A DNA stretch of 64,000 nt from Anaerolineaceae bacterium (GTDB lineage Bacteria; Chloroflexota; Anaerolineae; Anaerolineales; Anaerolineaceae), in NCBI GenBank assembly GCA_016841525.1, contig JAENYZ010000004.1, positions 186,001 to 250,000 of the forward strand, written 5' to 3'. The translations under genes and the position numbers were made by a program. Numbering within the stretch: the first letter of the stretch is position 1; the number at the start of each line of letters is the position of its first letter. The notes beneath the pieces are model-generated. The model had not been told where the DNA came from, ran no database searches, and saw nothing but the letters and a program-made list of their open reading frames with translations. Shown piece by piece: positions 10,839-19,641 of the stretch.

Positions 10839-13637
10839 TTACAAATTCAACCAGCGCTCTGTGACCTTTGGTAAATCCGCCAGCAGTCCCTGTTTGAAAG
10901 TGCACTGCGGCAGTGACTCGATGAAATACCTTCCGTACTGCTTCGTCAGCACACGCTTATCAAGCACTGCCACCACACCCCGATCTGTCTGGGTGCGTAT
11001 CAGACGGCCAAAGCCCTGGCGAAACCTTAAAATCGCTTCTGGCAAAGCATATTGATAAAAGGGGTCCTCATAGGTTTCTGCTCGAGCAGCAATGATTGGG
11101 TCTGAAGGTACATCAAAGGGCAGTTTCACAATCATCAAGACCGACAGTGCCTCACCGGGCACATCCACACCTTCCCAAAAAGCACGCGTCCCGAGTAAAA
11201 CTGCACGATCTGTTTCCTTGAAGGTTTCCAGGAGCATATTTGCCGATGCCCCTTCACCCTGCTCATAAACCTGGATATCATCTTGCGCCAGGATAGGCGA
11301 TATCCGATTGGATGTCCGCTGCAGCTGCGCATAGGAGGTGAATAAAGCTAACATCCGTCCACCAGAAGCTTTGGCGACGTTAGTGATACCGATTTCAACA
11401 GCTCGTTGATGCCCGTTATAATCCGATGGTTCCGGGATGTCCGTCGCCACATACACCAGGGCAGAAGTCTCATAATCAAATGGCGACCCCACCACAAGTT
11501 CATCGGCATCCTCAGCGTTCAATTGCCGGCGAAGGTATTCAAATTCCCCATTGGTTGTGAGGGTTGCAGAAGTTAAGATGACCGATTCCTTCTGGTACCA
11601 CAAATGTTTCTCCATCAGGCTGCCAATATGAAGCGGTGCAGCATTCAGATTGATCTCCAAATACTTGGGGTTGATCTCCACCCAGTAGATGGTGCTCATA
11701 TCCGGATCCGTGGTCAGGCCGTTCAGATTTTTCTGAATCTCTTCCAGTTGGGAGAACATATTCCCCAGGCTGCCCCACATATCCTCTGCTTCTTCGTTAT
11801 CCTGGTCTGCCAGCTCGCGCATGGGCGTCCGCAGATCGCGCAAGATCAACAGCAGGCTTTTCAGCGTTTCATTTGCCAGCTCCCAGGCAATCTCCACATC
11901 CAGCCAGATTGGCAGTGTGCGGGTTGACGGCAAAACGCGCTCCTGCTGTGGATAGGTACCCAGGGGGCGCCCATCCCGCTGCTCTACCAAAAATGCGTCC
12001 AGGGCTTGATAATACTGGTTCATCTGGTTGTCAAACCTGAAAGCCAGGTCTGATGCCTTCTGAACAAGCTGTGTCAAAGCTGCCATTTGGGCAGGCTTCA
12101 ATAAATCTTCACAAAGATCGACAAAACGCCCAAGCACACCCGTCTTCAGGCCACCCAGCTCGCGAATTAACCGGGTAATATCCACCGCTCGCACCCGGAA
12201 GGACATCGCATTGGTCGTGGCGGATTCCAGGTGATGTGCCTCATCCACGATCAAATAATCAAAGGGGGGCAGCACACGGTTTCCTGTGGCAGTATCCGCT
12301 AAAAGGAGGGCATGGTTGACGACAAGAATATGCGCATTATCTGCAGCGACTTTAGCCCGGTAGAATGGACAGCGCCCACCGGTTCGTTTCAGGCATACCT
12401 CCAGGCGGCAGCCTTCATCCTCTGCAGACAAACGTGACCAGACCATGCGTTCCACATTACCGTTCAGGTTGATTTCAGTACGATCACCAGTTTTGCTTTC
12501 CAGGAGCCACACCAGAACTTTGGCAAGCACGCGCATCTCATGAACGTTCTCAGGTTTTCGACGCCGCATCGCTGCCAACCGGCGTGGACAAAGATAATTT
12601 GACCGACCTTTCAGCACTGCTGCCCGAACCGGAAGATTTAGCGCCTTGCGTAAATCAGGAATATCCTTGTTGATTAGCTGGTCCTGCAGGTTGATCGTAT
12701 TGGTGGATACCACAACCCGGGTATTATTCTTCAGTGACCAGTAAGCCGCGGGGATGAGATACGCAAAGGATTTGCCCGTCCCGGTGCCGGCTTCCACCAT
12801 CAAATGTTGAGACTGGCTCAGTGCCTCTGTGACGGATCGTAGCATATCCACCTGTTGTGGGCGGTATTCATAATCATTGAAATAACTGGCGAATTGACCA
12901 CCAAGGTCAAGCACAGCTGCCACGTCATCTACATCAAGGGGTGTTAAACCCCTGGCAGCATCGACACGCTTACCTTCTTCATCCATGGGTTTGTCGAACA
13001 AGGGACCCTGCACATTGCCCTGCGCTTTTTTCGCCTGGACCGGTTCCTTTGCGCGCTGTCTTAAAACTTGCTGCAGCGTCCAATTTGCCTGCCAATCAAG
13101 AGGTTTGCCCAGGCGGACAATCTCTGCCAGCAGGTCCAGGGGTAATTGCTGTGCCTTTTCAATAAGCTCGATCAAGACCCTGTGGGTCACCCGGGCATCA
13201 TCCAGGGCGCGATGGGTTGCAGGTAACAGGATGCCCAACTGCTGAGCCAATGCGGACAGATTGTATCGACTGGCTGTCGGCATTAAAACGGCCGCCAGCT
13301 CATAGGTGTCAATATCAATATTATTGGTCAGGGCACCAGCACGCCTTAAGAACGAAAGATCAAAGCTGACGTTATGTCCAACCACAGGTGCATCCCCTAC
13401 AAAACCAATCAAATCACCGATCACATCCGAAAGCGGTGGGGCGTGTCGCACCATGCTGTTAGTGATCCCTGTTAATTGGGTAATGAAACCTGGGATCGAT
13501 TGGCGAGGATTGACCAGGGTGGACCACTCATCCTCTACACGACGGCCGTTAAACTTGACCGCCCCGATCTCGATGATCACATCCTCATCCAGATTTAAAC
13601 CCGTTGTTTCGATATCGACTGCAACAATTATAGACAT
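10839..13637 (-). CDS. dinG: DinG-type 3'-5' exonuclease and ATP-dependent DNA helicase
   Basis: A 932-aa fusion of a DnaQ-type exonuclease and an XPD-like superfamily 2 helicase. The exonuclease motifs are VDIETTG (D8, E10), HNVSFD (88-93) and HRALDDA (142-148). The helicase Walker A is EAGTGTGKS (282-290), followed by a DEAH box (IVDEAHHLES). A Cys set (YLCPRRL, EGCRLEVC, GGRCPF) is placed like the iron-sulfur ligands of XPD/DinG. The C-terminal RecA-like domain holds LLGTRAFWEGVDVPGE and RFRQGFGRLIR. This exonuclease-helicase layout is found in Bacillus-type DinG. The gene has no clear Shine-Dalgarno; a TATAAT ends only 7 nt before the ATG, so the mRNA may be leaderless. Confidence 0.95.
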   Translation of the reverse strand: MSIIVAVDIETTGLNLDEDVIIEIGAVKFNGRRVEDEWSTLVNPRQSIPGFITQLTGITNSMVRHAPPLSDVIGDLIGFVGDAPVVGHNVSFDLSFLRRAGALTNNIDIDTYELAAVLMPTASRYNLSALAQQLGILLPATHRALDDARVTHRVLIELIEKAQQLPLDLLAEIVRLGKPLDWQANWTLQQVLRQRAKEPVQAKKAQGNVQGPLFDKPMDEEGKRVDAARGLTPLDVDDVAAVLDLGGQFASYFNDYEYRPQQVDMLRSVTEALSQSQHLMVEAGTGTGKSFAYLIPAAYWSLKNNTRVVVSTNTINLQDQLINKDIPDLRKALNLPVRAAVLKGRSNYLCPRRLAAMRRRKPENVHEMRVLAKVLVWLLESKTGDRTEINLNGNVERMVWSRLSAEDEGCRLEVCLKRTGGRCPFYRAKVAADNAHILVVNHALLLADTATGNRVLPPFDYLIVDEAHHLESATTNAMSFRVRAVDITRLIRELGGLKTGVLGRFVDLCEDLLKPAQMAALTQLVQKASDLAFRFDNQMNQYYQALDAFLVEQRDGRPLGTYPQQERVLPSTRTLPIWLDVEIAWELANETLKSLLLILRDLRTPMRELADQDNEEAEDMWGSLGNMFSQLEEIQKNLNGLTTDPDMSTIYWVEINPKYLEINLNAAPLHIGSLMEKHLWYQKESVILTSATLTTNGEFEYLRRQLNAEDADELVVGSPFDYETSALVYVATDIPEPSDYNGHQRAVEIGITNVAKASGGRMLALFTSYAQLQRTSNRISPILAQDDIQVYEQGEGASANMLLETFKETDRAVLLGTRAFWEGVDVPGEALSVLMIVKLPFDVPSDPIIAARAETYEDPFYQYALPEAILRFRQGFGRLIRTQTDRGVVAVLDKRVLTKQYGRYFIESLPQCTFKQGLLADLPKVTERWLNL

Positions 13638-13715
13638 AAAAAGGATTATACCCTTATATTCCGACCCTAAATTTGAAATTCCATTTAGTAATAGTCCCTT
13701 TCCAGCAGGACGAAA

Positions 13716-13751
13716 AGTCCCTTCCCTTTAGGGAGGGGATTAAGGGGTAGG
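13716..13751. repeat. Short hairpin repeat, copy 2
   Basis: The arms AGTCCCTTCCCT and AGGGAGGGGAT are followed by TAAGGGGTAGGT. This is the same element as at 675-714 with one or two changes. It lies upstream of dinG and downstream of the DUF4282 gene. Confidence 0.6.
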
Positions 13752-13824
13752 TGAATCTTGATTAAATCAAAAAATACCCCCACTGAAAAACACAAAAACA
13801 TTGCTTCAATGACCGAAACTGGTG

Positions 13825-14139
13825 CTATTCGACAGGCTGATCCTTTTCCAACAAGACTTTAATGTCGGTCAAAGTCTCATTGATCCTGAAGGCAAGGATC
13901 ATCAATTCGCAATAAATGCGTGTAATCAGGGCGCCAATTGCGAAGGTCAGGATGCCGCCCAATAAACCAAATAACAATGTCAGGAGAACTGCCGGGAACC
14001 TACCGTTCGAGATCGAAGATGTCGGAATCATTATTAACACGATAACCCCGGCAACAAAGCTGCCAACAATGCCAATCCAGAATAAGATTTTGATGATAAT
14101 TGGGGTAATCATCCGCTCAAAGCTAAAAAACCGTTTCAT
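13825..14139 (-). CDS. DUF4282 family membrane protein
   Basis: A 104-aa protein with two transmembrane helices, about 16-38 (IIIKILFWIGIVGSFVAGVI) and 51-76. The opening RFFSFERMITPIIIK and the closing RIYCELMILAFRINETL fit DUF4282, a small membrane family of unknown role. The start was set at 14139 because AGGAGG lies 11 nt upstream; the longer frame to 14190 would add 17 residues without a ribosome site. It is divergent from the MerR regulator gene, with about 210 nt between them, so the two might share control. Confidence 0.75.
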   Translation of the reverse strand: MKRFFSFERMITPIIIKILFWIGIVGSFVAGVIVLIMIPTSSISNGRFPAVLLTLLFGLLGGILTFAIGALITRIYCELMILAFRINETLTDIKVLLEKDQPVE

Positions 14140-14274
14140 AATTTCGTTAACCTCCTCAATTCTTGGGTCTTTGAATGAATATATCCACAAATTTATTTTA
14201 TCACTTAGTAGATAAACACAATAAAATCATTGTGAGTTTCAAAATATTCGATTACGATTTTTAAGAATTCCCTC

Positions 14275-14305
14275 TTGACTCTTCCCTTGCAGGAGACTGT
14301 ATACT
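14275..14305 (+). promoter_or_regulatory. MerR-type promoter with 19-bp spacer
   Basis: TTGACT (14275-14280) and TATACT (14300-14305) are separated by 19 nt instead of 17. The spacer contains an imperfect dyad, ACTCTTCCC and AGGAGACT around TTGC. Long spacers with a dyad between the hexamers are the signature of promoters twisted open by MerR-family activators. It lies 43 nt before the MerR gene, so autoregulation is likely. Confidence 0.75.
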
Positions 14306-14347
14306 TTAGTTACTGAAGGCCTTCAGGAACAAAAATTTGGAGTGATC

Positions 14348-15691
14348 ATGTTAAAGATTGGCGACTTCTCAAAAATTGCACAGGTGAGTATTAAGACACT
14401 GCGCTATTACGACACATTGGGGCTGCTCAGCCCTGCTCACATCGACCGATACAGCGGCTATCGCTATTATGAGCTCTCACAATTAGTGACCCTGAATCGC
14501 ATATTAGCGCTCAAAGATCTTGATTTCTCACTGGATCAGATAAAAGAACTGCTCAAAGTTGATCTTTCCAGCGAGGTAATGGAAAAACTCTTAAAAGACA
14601 AAGCTGCTGAACTGCAGAACCGTATCCTTGATGAGCACGCCAGGTTAATGCGAGTTGAAGGACGGCTAGCACAACTCAGAGAAGCCCTTAACGACAGGCT
14701 CAAACCGGTGGTTCTGAAATCCTCACCCACCCAATGTCTTGCCTCAATTCGCCAAATCTTACCCTCTATCAAGGACCTTGCGACGTGGCGGCAAGACCGC
14801 CTGGAAGCCATTGATAGAAGATTAAAAGAGGCATCTCTGAGGTCAAACGAAACATCGATCCTGATCTATCACCAGGATGAGTACCGCGATGAAAAGGTAG
14901 ATGTAGAAATTGGCAGGTTCTTAGAGGTTAAAAAACAACATGCTGAACTCAAAAACATGAATGATTCTCTTCAAATTAGTACATTACCAGCAGTCAATCA
15001 CCTGGCGACAACAATCCACACCAGCGGTGCGGAAAACATCGGCGAAACATATGCCAGTCTTTCAGGCTGGACGCAAGCCAATGGCTTTATCCCCATCGGT
15101 GCCTGGCGCGAACTGAGCTACACACCTGGCGACCCTGGAGAAAGACAGATCACAGAAGTTCAACGCCCGGTAATGAAGGCAATAAAATTTTATTCACAAT
15201 TGGAGGCAAATGAAATGGAACCAAAAATTATCAAAAAGAACGGCTTCACCCTGGTTGGCTTACCCTATTTTGGCAAGAATGAACATATGGAAATACCACA
15301 GCTCTGGGAAACCTTTAACCAGCGCATGAATGAGCTGGGCGGTTTACCAAATGAAACCGGTGATGCTGCAATCGGCTTGTGCATTACACCTGAAGGTGAA
15401 CCCATCGATGGTGCATTTGAATATGTTGCAGGTTTGCCGGTCTCAGAAGCGGAAGATGTGCCGGAGGATTTCGTCGTGCGGCATGTACCGGATTATACCT
15501 ATGCCGTCTTTGCCCATAAGGGTGATATGCCCAGCCTTGGCAAGACCTATGAATATATCTACCAGACATGGCTGCCGCAATCCAGCTATAAATTAGCTGC
15601 AAAGATAGACTTTGAGTACTACGATGCAGACTTCAAAGACTTTGCACCGGACTCTGTTTTCTATATCTATCTGCCAATAGAGAAAATATAA
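14348..15691 (+). CDS. MerR-family regulator with two GyrI-like effector domains
   Basis: A 447-aa transcription factor. Residues 1-70 form the winged helix (KIGDFSKIAQVSIKTLRYYD, then TLGLLSPAHID), and about 72-115 is the dimerising coiled coil. Two ligand-binding modules follow: about 118-275, and about 290-447, the latter ending FAPDSVFYIYLPIEKI, which is typical of GyrI/AraC-type effector domains. BmrR-like proteins usually have one such domain, so a tandem pair is unusual. Such proteins sense cationic drugs or lipophilic compounds. No transporter gene is adjacent, so the regulon is unknown. GGAG lies 5 nt before the ATG at 14348; a GTG at 14342 overlaps that site. Confidence 0.88.
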   Translation: MLKIGDFSKIAQVSIKTLRYYDTLGLLSPAHIDRYSGYRYYELSQLVTLNRILALKDLDFSLDQIKELLKVDLSSEVMEKLLKDKAAELQNRILDEHARLMRVEGRLAQLREALNDRLKPVVLKSSPTQCLASIRQILPSIKDLATWRQDRLEAIDRRLKEASLRSNETSILIYHQDEYRDEKVDVEIGRFLEVKKQHAELKNMNDSLQISTLPAVNHLATTIHTSGAENIGETYASLSGWTQANGFIPIGAWRELSYTPGDPGERQITEVQRPVMKAIKFYSQLEANEMEPKIIKKNGFTLVGLPYFGKNEHMEIPQLWETFNQRMNELGGLPNETGDAAIGLCITPEGEPIDGAFEYVAGLPVSEAEDVPEDFVVRHVPDYTYAVFAHKGDMPSLGKTYEYIYQTWLPQSSYKLAAKIDFEYYDADFKDFAPDSVFYIYLPIEKI

Positions 15692-15707
15692 AATCTTATT
15701 AAGCATC

Positions 15708-15758
15708 GTAGGGGCACGGCAGTCTTCGTTTCCTCGATACTACGTGCCGTGCCCCTAC
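15708..15758. repeat. GTAGGGGC-type inverted repeat, copy 2
   Basis: Perfect 13-bp arms (GTAGGGGCACGGC and GCCGTGCCCCTAC) enclose a loop like that of copy 1 (AGTCTTCG, CTCGATACT). It follows the MerR gene, ahead of a convergent zinc-ribbon gene, so it could end both transcripts. Compensatory arm changes between copies 1 and 2 (CACAG/CTGTG versus CACGG/CCGTG) suggest the folded form is selected. Confidence 0.7.
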
Positions 15759-15923
15759 TCTTTTTCCCATAATAACAAAATAAAAACTACAAACAGGTCA
15801 TCACGGTGAACTTCATCCTTGAAATAAAGTACATCTACCTGCCACTTATTCTGGGATAAATTCAAGCCATCTTGAATAACCATTAAAGAGACTGTCATAA
15901 ACAAACAATCCCTTTCTTTGGCA

Positions 15924-16175
15924 TCACTCTAACGGCGCACTACAACGAGGACAAACACCCTTATTCGCTGGAATCTCACCCCTGCAATAAGGACATACTT
16001 TTATCCTCAAGTCAGCACTACAGCGCGGACAGGTGGAAAACTTCCCCGTCAACTGCCAACCGCACTGGGGACAAAATCTATAAAAGAAACGCTCCCTCTC
16101 AGCATGAATAATTTCAGATTGTTTTCCGCCAACTGCCCATAAGTTCGCCAGGTCGCCCTGATGCCCTTTGCTCAT
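15924..16175 (-). CDS. Small double zinc-ribbon protein
   Basis: An 83-aa protein. The C-terminal 50 residues hold four Cys pairs (CPQCGW, CPRCSA, CPYCRG, CPRCSA), enough for two zinc ribbons. The N-terminal 35 residues are polar and include an amphipathic helix. No catalytic domain is visible; such proteins usually act as adaptors. AAGGAG sits well placed before the ATG. The neighbours do not suggest a partner. Confidence 0.8.
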   Translation of the reverse strand: MSKGHQGDLANLWAVGGKQSEIIHAERERFFYRFCPQCGWQLTGKFSTCPRCSADLRIKVCPYCRGEIPANKGVCPRCSAPLE

Positions 16176-16480
16176 TTTTTATGTCTCCTTCCCAGTCTAT
16201 TCAAAGATATAAGAATTTTAATACCAATTTCTACGAATTCTAATAGATATCAGGTTACGTAGGGGCTCAGCATGCTGAGCCCCTACGCGATAATTAAACA
16301 TCCCCTGATGTATGAATTGGCGCGGGAATAACTAACGAAACGCAAATAATAATACGCTTCAACTAAAGGTGCTGTATGAAATACAATAATTTAGAAATTT
16401 AATAATTGAATTAAATCAGAAAATAAAGATGATTTATAATGATATAGTGAATTATGTGGAACACTTGAAAGGTCAAAAAA
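16176..16480. other. Divergent intergenic region with a perfect palindrome
   Basis: About 300 nt between two divergent genes. It holds the palindrome at 16259-16286 and, nearer the flavodoxin gene, an AT-rich stretch with TATAAT at 16435-16440 whose -35 is weak. I see no other gene. Confidence 0.5.
16259..16286. repeat. GTAGGGGC-type perfect palindrome, copy 3
   Basis: A 28-nt perfect palindrome with half-site GTAGGGGCTCAGCA. It shares the GTAGGGGC and GCCCCTAC ends of the elements at 806 and 15708 but has almost no loop. Confidence 0.7.
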
Positions 16481-16978
16481 ATGGAAAAGAAAATCTTAAT
16501 CGCTTACGGCACGGTTGCAGGATCAACGAAAGAAGTCGCCCAGGCGATCGGTGAAGAAATGGAAAATGCTGGCGCCCTGGTGGAAATCAAACCTGTTGAG
16601 GATGTCAAATCTATTGAAGGCTATGACGGCCTTGTTGTGGGTTCAGCAGTGCGAATGTTCCACCTTTTGGGTAAAACCAGGCGCTTTCTTCGAAAACATA
16701 AAAAGGCGATAGCAAACCTGCCAGTGGCATTCTTTGTGGTTTGCCTGACCATGGGAGAAGAAAAACCTGAAAATATTGAAAAAGCAAAAGGCTACGCAAA
16801 ACCCATGCTCGAGGTTAAGGACCCTGTCAACCTGGGATTATTCGGTGGATGCATTAACCACGAAAAACTAACAGACTTCTTTGGAAAATCCATGAAATCT
16901 GTTCCAGAACAAGATCACCGCGACTGGAATAAAATCCGGAAGTGGGGAAGCGATACCCTTGCCAAAATGTTTGAGTAA
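16481..16978 (+). CDS. Flavodoxin-domain protein, HemG-like
   Basis: A 165-aa FMN-binding protein. The phosphate-binding loop AYGTVAGSTKEVAQAIGEE is at 9-27, followed by GLVVGSAVRMFHLLGKTRRF and AFFVVCLTMGEE, the pattern of the Flavodoxin_5 family that includes menaquinone-dependent protoporphyrinogen oxidase HemG. No haem gene lies nearby, so a general electron-transfer or quinone-linked role is equally possible. AAAGG precedes the ATG. A strong hairpin (17000-17033) follows the stop. Confidence 0.85.
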   Translation: MEKKILIAYGTVAGSTKEVAQAIGEEMENAGALVEIKPVEDVKSIEGYDGLVVGSAVRMFHLLGKTRRFLRKHKKAIANLPVAFFVVCLTMGEEKPENIEKAKGYAKPMLEVKDPVNLGLFGGCINHEKLTDFFGKSMKSVPEQDHRDWNKIRKWGSDTLAKMFE

Positions 16979-16999
16979 ACAAAAAATACCCCTTTAATG

Positions 17000-17033
17000 C
17001 ACTTGCGGATGACATTTCAGTCATCCGCAAGTG
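17000..17033 (+). terminator. Rho-independent terminator of the flavodoxin gene
   Basis: A perfect 14-bp stem (CACTTGCGGATGAC and its complement) with a 6-nt loop, followed by GGTTTTCGG. It lies 22 nt after the stop codon. Confidence 0.75.
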
Positions 17034-17209
17034 GTTTTCGGAAGGAGTCTCTAAACCAAAAGGAGAGAAAAGATAATTTTATCTTCTCACAGTTAGGAAA
17101 AACCCAACATGTTGATAAGAGTATAATACTTTCTCATCCCTTTGAGCTTAAGAACTTGTTAAGGCTTGGAGAGCAAACGTTTAAGATTTCAAGCTAAATA
17201 TAATTGAAC

Positions 17210-17242
17210 AAAAAACCTCCAGGAAGAACCTGGAGGTTTTTT
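17210..17242. terminator. Bidirectional rho-independent terminator
   Basis: AACCTCCAGG and CCTGGAGGTT form a 10-bp stem with a short loop. It is flanked by an A-run on the left and a T-run on the right, so it works on both strands. It lies 25 nt beyond the stop of the minus-strand binding-protein gene. Confidence 0.85.
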
Positions 17243-17266
17243 ATCAGTAATTAAGATTGGGTAATT

Positions 17267-18676
17267 CTACTGAACTTCCTCAACCAGGTCATTTGCTGTC
17301 TGGGTTAAGGTCTCAAGAATCGCTACAACTTCATCTTCACTGGTTGCATTATACAATTCTGCTGCCACATCGTTGATCGTGCGGCGAACTGAGGACCAGG
17401 CAGGGAAGGTTTGCGGTTCTGCTGGACCAATTGCAGCCAGAGCTACACCTGTTGCCCAAATAGGATTCTCTTCAAGGTAATCCACCAACAGGCCTTCGGT
17501 TGTATACTGCGTGCCGTAATAGCCGCTTCCCCTGACCCATCGTGCCTGGATCTCAGGGGAGGTCAGCCACTTGACAAACAGCCAGGAAGCCATTTCCACA
17601 TCTTCTGTTGAAGGAATCACACCCAACATCTGCTGGAAGGCGTTAACTGCCATCTTTCCATCTGGACCAGGAGCTGCAATGAAACCCCACTCATCATCAT
17701 TGTTTGCGTCTTCAAAGGCTGCCTCATAATAGGGTAAACCTGCGGTGGAGCTCATCGTGATCAGGGCTTTTCGCTGCCCTTGTTCTGGGTTGGGATAGCT
17801 TTCCGTCTGCCAGACACAGCCTTCAGCTTTCATGTCATTGATGAACATGGTGGTGTCAACAGCTGCCTGTGTGTTGAAATCATAAGCGGTGCCGTCATCA
17901 TTGAGCTCTTCACCACCAAAGGCATACAGGAAGTGCAGCCAGTTTGTGGCGCTTGGATAATAAACCAGGCCGCCGGTACCTGCAAAATCGCCTCCGATTT
18001 CCTCATTGGCTGCAGCTGCCGCGCAGGCGACTGCACGGAGTTCGTCTGCGGTTTGTGGTGCACCCTCAAAGCCAAGTTCTTCTGCCCATGTAAAGTTATA
18101 AACCAATACATTGGCGGATTGGGTCATTGGGTAGGCAATCCACGCGCCGTCTGGTGTTGTCCCAGCTGCCCGCAAGTGCGGATACAGGTCATTCAACTCT
18201 GCTTCGGTCAGACCATATTCCGGATCCTCAATATAAGGCGTGAGGTCAGCTATAGAGTCAACAGAATACCAGTCGGCAAGGGAATTGGTGTATGCCATGA
18301 CTACATCAGGCAGGTCACCCGATTGGATACCCGCGTTGATCTTGTCTTCCACATCACTGTAGTTACCCTGGTTGAAACCATTGACTGTAATGCCGTATTC
18401 ATTAGTCTCATTGAATTCATCAATCAAACCTTGCAAAATCTCACCCGGTATCTCAGAGTAAACGTGCCAGAAGTCCACTTCCACACCTTCAAAGGGTGCA
18501 GTAACCTCTTCGGGTTCCTCAACCTCTTCAGGTTCTTCGACCTCTTCGGGCTCTTCAACTTCGGGTTCTTCAACCTGGGGTTCTTCAGTCGGTTCCGGGG
18601 TTGCCTCAGGGGCACAGGCAGAAAGGACCAGCGTCAAAACCATGACGATTGCCAGCAAAAAACTAAATTTCTTCAT
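17267..18676 (-). CDS. ABC sugar-type solute-binding lipoprotein (family 1)
   Basis: A 469-aa extracytoplasmic binding protein. The signal ends in lipobox VLSAC (Cys21). A very acidic linker follows (about 25-58) with repeats of EEPEEVEEPEE type. The binding domain starts VDFWHVYSEIPGE and has the SBP_bac_1 layout (INAGIQSGDLPDVVMAY, then WLFVKWLTSPEIQARW). Carbohydrate substrates are usual for this family. It is the third gene of an operon with two permeases upstream, 98 nt apart, with a GGAG ribosome site. No ATPase gene is present in the cluster. Confidence 0.92.
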   Translation of the reverse strand: MKKFSFLLAIVMVLTLVLSACAPEATPEPTEEPQVEEPEVEEPEEVEEPEEVEEPEEVTAPFEGVEVDFWHVYSEIPGEILQGLIDEFNETNEYGITVNGFNQGNYSDVEDKINAGIQSGDLPDVVMAYTNSLADWYSVDSIADLTPYIEDPEYGLTEAELNDLYPHLRAAGTTPDGAWIAYPMTQSANVLVYNFTWAEELGFEGAPQTADELRAVACAAAAANEEIGGDFAGTGGLVYYPSATNWLHFLYAFGGEELNDDGTAYDFNTQAAVDTTMFINDMKAEGCVWQTESYPNPEQGQRKALITMSSTAGLPYYEAAFEDANNDDEWGFIAAPGPDGKMAVNAFQQMLGVIPSTEDVEMASWLFVKWLTSPEIQARWVRGSGYYGTQYTTEGLLVDYLEENPIWATGVALAAIGPAEPQTFPAWSSVRRTINDVAAELYNATSEDEVVAILETLTQTANDLVEEVQ

Positions 18677-18774
18677 ATTTCATCTCCTCTTAAATGTTTG
18701 TTATATTGTAAAGACATTTGTTATCCAATATTATGTTTGTGTCGAAATAACCACCTCCAATCCATCATTTATTT

Positions 18775-19641
18775 TTACCCTTTCAAACCAGATCGAGCGA
18801 TGCTTTCGGTAAATTGCTTTTGTGTAAAGAAATAAATTATTAAAATCGGTAAAATAGTGATAAACGCGCCAGCCATGGTCAGGTTGATTTCCTGGCCTGC
18901 TTCTGTCACAAAGCTCATCAAACCCACAGAAATCGGCCGCCAGTCGGGCGTGTTGGTCACCAGCATCGGCCAGGCCAATGAGTTCCATGTGCCAATAAAG
19001 GACAAAACCAGGATCACCATCAGGGGCGCCTTGGATAAAGGCAAAACAACCTGTGTCAGGAAACGGAAGTGACCTGCGCCGTCAATTTGTGCGGCATCAA
19101 AAAGCTCATCCGGCACCTGGGCAAAAAACTGCTTGAGCATAAATATCGAGAAGATGCTGCCCATAAACGGGATGGTCAGAGCTGGCCAGTTGTTGATCCA
19201 GGGAATCGGCCCAATCCGTCCCAGCCAAGTGACCGTCAAAAAATTCGGGATAGTGAACACCATTGCCGGGATCATCATCGTGCTAAGCATAATGCTAAAA
19301 ATCAGGTCTCTCCCCGGGAATTCCATCCGTGCAAAGGCATAAGCCGCAAGGATGCTAAATGTCAGCTGACCAACTAGGGTAATTAATGTGATCAAGATGC
19401 TGTTTACAAAATATTCTGTAAAATCTGCCCGCCGCCAGGCTTCCGCATAATTCTCAAAATGGAGTTCCGATGGAAAAAAAGCGGTTCCTAACGCCTCCCC
19501 CAAATTCATCAAAGAGGTTGAGATCATCCACACAAAAGGCACCAATGATATCACAACCCCTATCAATAAGATCACATATGTGAAGATATTTCTTTGGGTT
19601 GAAAATTTCATCCGTTTTTTTTGAAGTTGTTTTTCAGCCAT
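18775..19641 (-). CDS. ABC sugar-type permease, MalG/UgpE-like
   Basis: A 288-aa inner permease subunit with six predicted helices. The EAA loop (PDELFDAAQIDGAGHFRFLT) that docks the ATPase is clear. The start was set at 19641 (MAEKQLQKKRM): AAGGTG lies upstream and the codon overlaps the previous gene's stop by 8 nt. The longer frame to 19749 only copies the other gene's DNA. It works with the 556-aa permease and the binding lipoprotein. A shared MsmK/UgpC-type ATPase elsewhere is presumed. Confidence 0.92.
   Translation of the reverse strand: MAEKQLQKKRMKFSTQRNIFTYVILLIGVVISLVPFVWMISTSLMNLGEALGTAFFPSELHFENYAEAWRRADFTEYFVNSILITLITLVGQLTFSILAAYAFARMEFPGRDLIFSIMLSTMMIPAMVFTIPNFLTVTWLGRIGPIPWINNWPALTIPFMGSIFSIFMLKQFFAQVPDELFDAAQIDGAGHFRFLTQVVLPLSKAPLMVILVLSFIGTWNSLAWPMLVTNTPDWRPISVGLMSFVTEAGQEINLTMAGAFITILPILIIYFFTQKQFTESIARSGLKG

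Noticed and set aside
16997-17197. Short plus-strand open frame after the flavodoxin gene
   Set aside because: It begins inside the terminator hairpin, has no ribosome site and ordinary composition for spacer DNA.
17780-18835. Long plus-strand open frame of 351 codons
   Set aside because: It is antisense to the binding-protein gene, has a Cys/Phe-rich composition unlike a real protein, and no ribosome site. The minus-strand gene has a signal peptide and clear family motifs.
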